From Clostridiales bacterium (GTDB lineage Bacteria > Bacillota > Clostridia > Christensenellales > QALW01): a stretch of DNA of 24,544 bases. A program made the position numbers and the translations under genes. Below the pieces are notes generated by a model. That model had not been told where the DNA came from. It saw nothing but the letters and a program-made list of their open reading frames with translations, and did not search any database. The stretch covers positions 1-24,544 of the forward strand of contig JAHAAN010000010.1 in the NCBI GenBank assembly GCA_018376855.1. Direction: 5' to 3'. How positions within the stretch are numbered: the first letter of the stretch is position 1; every line of letters begins with the position of its first letter. Of the stretch, positions 23,572 through 24,544 are shown piece after piece.

Positions 23572-24544
23572 TTATCGGATGAAGAGCAGTTCCCGATATT
23601 TGGGAAGCGCCCACATCTCGTTGTCTACCATCAGTTCGAGCTTGTCGATATGGTAACGGATCGTGTCGAAATGCGGCAGTACCGTGTCGTGATAGGCTAC
23701 GGCTTTCTCACGTTCGCTCTCGATACGGTTGGCCTCTTTGCGCGCTTCGGTCATTCTCCTCACGCTCTCCTGAATAACCAGAATGTGGTTCGATATCTTA
23801 TCGATCACCTCCATATCGTTGGCCGCCAATGCTTTTGACGCCGCCGGCAGGTCGAGCGAACCGATTTTGGCCGCCTTGTCGAGCAGCATGCTCTGGTAGC
23901 GCGCGGCCACCGGCACGATATGGTTGATGGCCAGATCGCCCAATACGCGCGCCTCGATCTGTATCTTTTTCGTATAAGTCTCCCAATAGACCTCGGCCCG
24001 CGCATGCAGTTCAACGGCGTCGAGCACGCCCGTGCGGGAGAACATCCACACCGTCTCGTCGTCCAACAGCCTGTCGAAGATCAGCGGTACGGAGGTTTCG
24101 CTGTCCAGTCCGCGGCTCGCCGCTTCGGCCTTCCACTCGTCGCTGTACCCATTACCGTCGAAGTGGATCGGACGACTCTCGCGGATGTACTCTTTGATTA
24201 CGGCGAAGACCGCCTGCTCTTTCGTTGCCCCTCCGGCCATCAGCTTGTCCACACTTCTACGAAATTCGGTGAGCTGGTCGGCAACCGCCGTGTTGAGCAC
24301 GATCATCGCCCCGGCACAGTTGGCCGACGACCCCACGGCGCGGAACTCGAAGCGATTACCCGTAAAGGCGAACGGCGAGGTGCGGTTACGGTCCGTATTG
24401 TCGATGAACAACTCGGGAATATGATTGATACCGTTCATCTTGTAGCCGGTCTTACTGCCTACCTCTATCGCCTTTTCACAATCCGTCTGCTCGATCCGAT
24501 CGAGTATCTCCGAGAGCTGGCTGCCCAAAAAGATCGAGATGATT
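23572..24544 (-). CDS. glnN: Glutamine synthetase type III, partial (N-terminus off the right edge)
   Basis: The frame is open from the window edge and ends at the stop at 23572, giving about 323 residues, roughly the C-terminal 45% of a family near 700-730 residues. At the edge it reads IISIFLGSQLSEILDRIE. It then shows the type III signature DRNRTSPFAFTGNRFEFR and the following GSSANCAGAMIVLNTAVAD. The C-terminal half is helical and highly charged, as in GSIII. The enzyme makes glutamine from glutamate, ammonia and ATP. GSIII is characteristic of Bacteroidota and some other groups, and its placement directly before gltB links both steps of the GS-GOGAT cycle. An internal ATG at 24528 should not be taken as the start, because the homologous reading continues upstream of it. 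Confidence 0.95.
   Translation of the reverse strand, partial: IISIFLGSQLSEILDRIEQTDCEKAIEVGSKTGYKMNGINHIPELFIDNTDRNRTSPFAFTGNRFEFRAVGSSANCAGAMIVLNTAVADQLTEFRRSVDKLMAGGATKEQAVFAVIKEYIRESRPIHFDGNGYSDEWKAEAASRGLDSETSVPLIFDRLLDDETVWMFSRTGVLDAVELHARAEVYWETYTKKIQIEARVLGDLAINHIVPVAARYQSMLLDKAAKIGSLDLPAASKALAANDMEVIDKISNHILVIQESVRRMTEARKEANRIESEREKAVAYHDTVLPHFDTIRYHIDKLELMVDNEMWALPKYRELLFIR

Noticed and set aside
19073..23656. Several plus-strand frames of 180-280 codons opposite gltB (for example 19073-19906, 20585-21337, 22874-23656)
   Set aside because: All are antisense to one intact 1504-residue enzyme whose motifs are complete; no independent coding evidence.
1..24544. CRISPR arrays, tRNA or rRNA genes, complete insertion sequences, prophage or toxin-antitoxin pairs
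   Set aside because: I looked in the intergenic stretches and saw no spaced repeat array, no tRNA cloverleaf and no transposase, integrase or recombinase motif.

Overview
The window falls into two parts that look as if they come from different bacteria, separated by about 1.6 kb with little or no intact coding sequence.

Positions 1 to about 17.3 kb look like a Clostridia-type Firmicute. The leftward set is the conserved block rpmH-rnpA-yidD-yidC-jag-mnmE-mnmG-rsmG: ribosomal protein L34, RNase P protein, membrane insertase and helpers, and three RNA-modification genes. It starts from a near-perfect sigma-A promoter at 6798-6826. From a second promoter at 6911-6939 a rightward series runs divergently: yqhQ (DUF1385), prmC, prfA, a two-domain Sua5/YwlC enzyme, an MscS-type channel, a radical SAM protein and an ABC-F ATPase. 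prmC methylates the release factor made by the next gene, so that pair forms a functional unit. Most of these genes have purine-rich Shine-Dalgarno sites. YidC has no large N-terminal periplasmic domain and Jag is present, both usual for Gram-positives. dnaA is not next to rpmH here.

After the ABC-F gene comes an AT-rich convergent gap (14.26-14.65 kb) with terminators and a 14-bp inverted repeat. Then follow, on the minus strand, an unrecognised single-pass membrane protein with a strong promoter and a long structured leader, and a Zn/Cd/Pb-type P1B ATPase that lacks the N-terminal HMA domain.

From 17315 to 19033 no intact gene can be supported. The stretch holds a pair of 14-bp direct repeats, a terminator-like hairpin, and three overlapping short reading frames on the minus strand that may be a decayed FtsX/MacB-type permease. 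A 9-bp inverted repeat lies just after gltB.

From 19034 to the right edge the sequence looks like Bacteroidota (Alistipes/Bacteroides type): a complete 1504-residue glutamate synthase large subunit and the C-terminal part of a type III glutamine synthetase, 23 bp apart on the minus strand, without Shine-Dalgarno sites. Together they would form the GS-GOGAT ammonia assimilation route. gltD is not found where it would be expected.

The simplest reading is a chimeric metagenomic contig joined near 17.3-17.5 kb. A real transfer or rearrangement cannot be excluded from sequence alone. I did not find convincing evidence of a new multi-gene system. The items most worth a second look are the junction, the structured leader at 15170-15421 and the direct repeats at the junction.
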